Below are positions 63,633 through 64,000 of a stretch of DNA of 64,000 bases, one piece after another. The notes beneath the pieces were generated by a model, which saw only the letters and a list, made by a program, of their open reading frames with translations, ran no database searches and was not told where the DNA came from. Each line of letters begins with the position of its first letter. The stretch's first letter is position 1. This DNA comes from Niallia endozanthoxylica (GTDB taxonomy: Bacteria > Bacillota > Bacilli > Bacillales > Cytobacillaceae), in NCBI RefSeq assembly GCF_008710145.1, contig NZ_VYKL01000006.1, forward strand, positions 47,321 to 111,320. The letters run 5' to 3'. A program made the translations under genes and the position numbers.

Positions 63633-64000
63633 TTAAACCATTTGATAGGTTAAAGGGTGATGAACGGCCACATCTTCTATCTGGAAAGAGATGGCCTCTT
63701 TATTCGCATATTTTCGCATGATATTCGCAGAACCGTTGACATCTGCATGGAGGATGGTGCTGTTTTTTGTGCGATATAAGCTTCTGGAAATTCTACGGCC
63801 TGAAAAGATTGTCTCTCTTTTTTCACCATATTTAGGAAAATCATCTCCATCTAGAAAACTAGCCTTAGAAGTATAAGATTCTTCTGTTACAATCACCTTT
63901 ATGCCTATTTCTTCTGCTTTATACTGAATCATCGAAATCAAAAGATGGTATGGGATTTGAACAAATTTTTGATTGTTCTCTTTCCTCATAGTTGGGTGTT
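63633..64000 (-). CDS. tnpB: TnpB C-terminal part (IS200/IS605 or IS1341 type), cut by window edge
   Basis: At least 118 codons, open to the window end. FVQIPYHLLISMIQYKAEEI, VIVTEESYTSKASF, and the RuvC-III motif ADVNGSANIMRK are typical of TnpB C-termini. The zinc-finger cysteines are absent from the visible segment (SKASFLDGDDFP), as in one TnpB subgroup. Different subgroup from the TnpB at 57230. Catalytic Asp of the last motif is retained. Confidence 0.85.
   Translation of the reverse strand, partial: HPTMRKENNQKFVQIPYHLLISMIQYKAEEIGIKVIVTEESYTSKASFLDGDDFPKYGEKRETIFSGRRISRSLYRTKNSTILHADVNGSANIMRKYANKEAISFQIEDVAVHHPLTYQMV

Overview
The window looks like chromosomal DNA of a low-GC, endospore-forming Bacillaceae (Bacillus/Priestia/Neobacillus type). 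The support is a complete ger nutrient germinant-receptor locus, a DUF3231 ferritin-like protein, YrzF-like, YkvI-like and TrmL/CspR-like genes, strong AGGAGG-type ribosome binding sites with frequent TTG/GTG starts, and a citrate-hydroxamate siderophore cluster of the schizokinen/rhizobactin type. No rRNA, tRNA, CRISPR array or prophage was seen.

Layout. 0.2-3.5 kb: a DUF2975 gene with a broken YozG-like regulator, then two overlapping genes that look like CRISPR-type CARF-HEPN (Csm6-like) nucleases although no CRISPR locus is present. 3.8-7.9 kb: an M20 amidohydrolase, two membrane proteins (one DUF3100) and a transcriptional regulator whose 5' end lies in an inverted-repeat element. 8.3-13.6 kb: acyltransferase, L-lactate dehydrogenase with an FNT channel, a VOC protein and an MFS exporter. 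14-15.9 kb: a yybP-ykoY (Mn2+) riboswitch in front of a PAP2 phosphatase, then a YrzF-like kinase. 16-22.9 kb: small proteins, a dsRBD-like protein with a TrmL-like methylase, a KdsC-like phosphatase, a DUF421 protein, and a Nif3-like/nucleoside-recognition pair. 23.4-28.9 kb: a tightly overlapped glycerate kinase-permease-response regulator-histidine kinase-PepSY operon. 29.3-36.5 kb: threonine dehydratase, the ger locus (A-D-B on one strand, C divergent) and a YkvI-like transporter. 37.2-40.9 kb: one very large DUF2062-GH18-deacetylase-GT2 fusion. 42-46.3 kb: an extradiol dioxygenase, a Rieske oxygenase and class II fumarase. 46.5-56.2 kb: the siderophore operon in the order dat-ddc-iucA-acetyltransferase-monooxygenase-MFS-iucC behind two Fur boxes. 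56.4-58.6 kb: an IS200/IS605 element nested in an IS3-family remnant. 58.9-64 kb: an M43 metalloprotease, a small protein, a DUF3231 protein and a ktrB gene broken by both a frameshift and a TnpB element.

Between genes the window is full of small dispersed repeats. A palindromic REP-like unit (core GGGACGGTTCT, ends GAAAC/GTTTC) sits again and again at gene 3' ends and overlaps the stop codon of three genes. A 140-bp MITE-like element occurs three times, each time at the same place inside that REP, and its internal stem shows compensatory changes. A third family carries a terminator-like AGCTCTG hairpin. These repeats, the orphan HEPN gene pair and the riboswitch-PAP2 pairing are the observations most worth following up.
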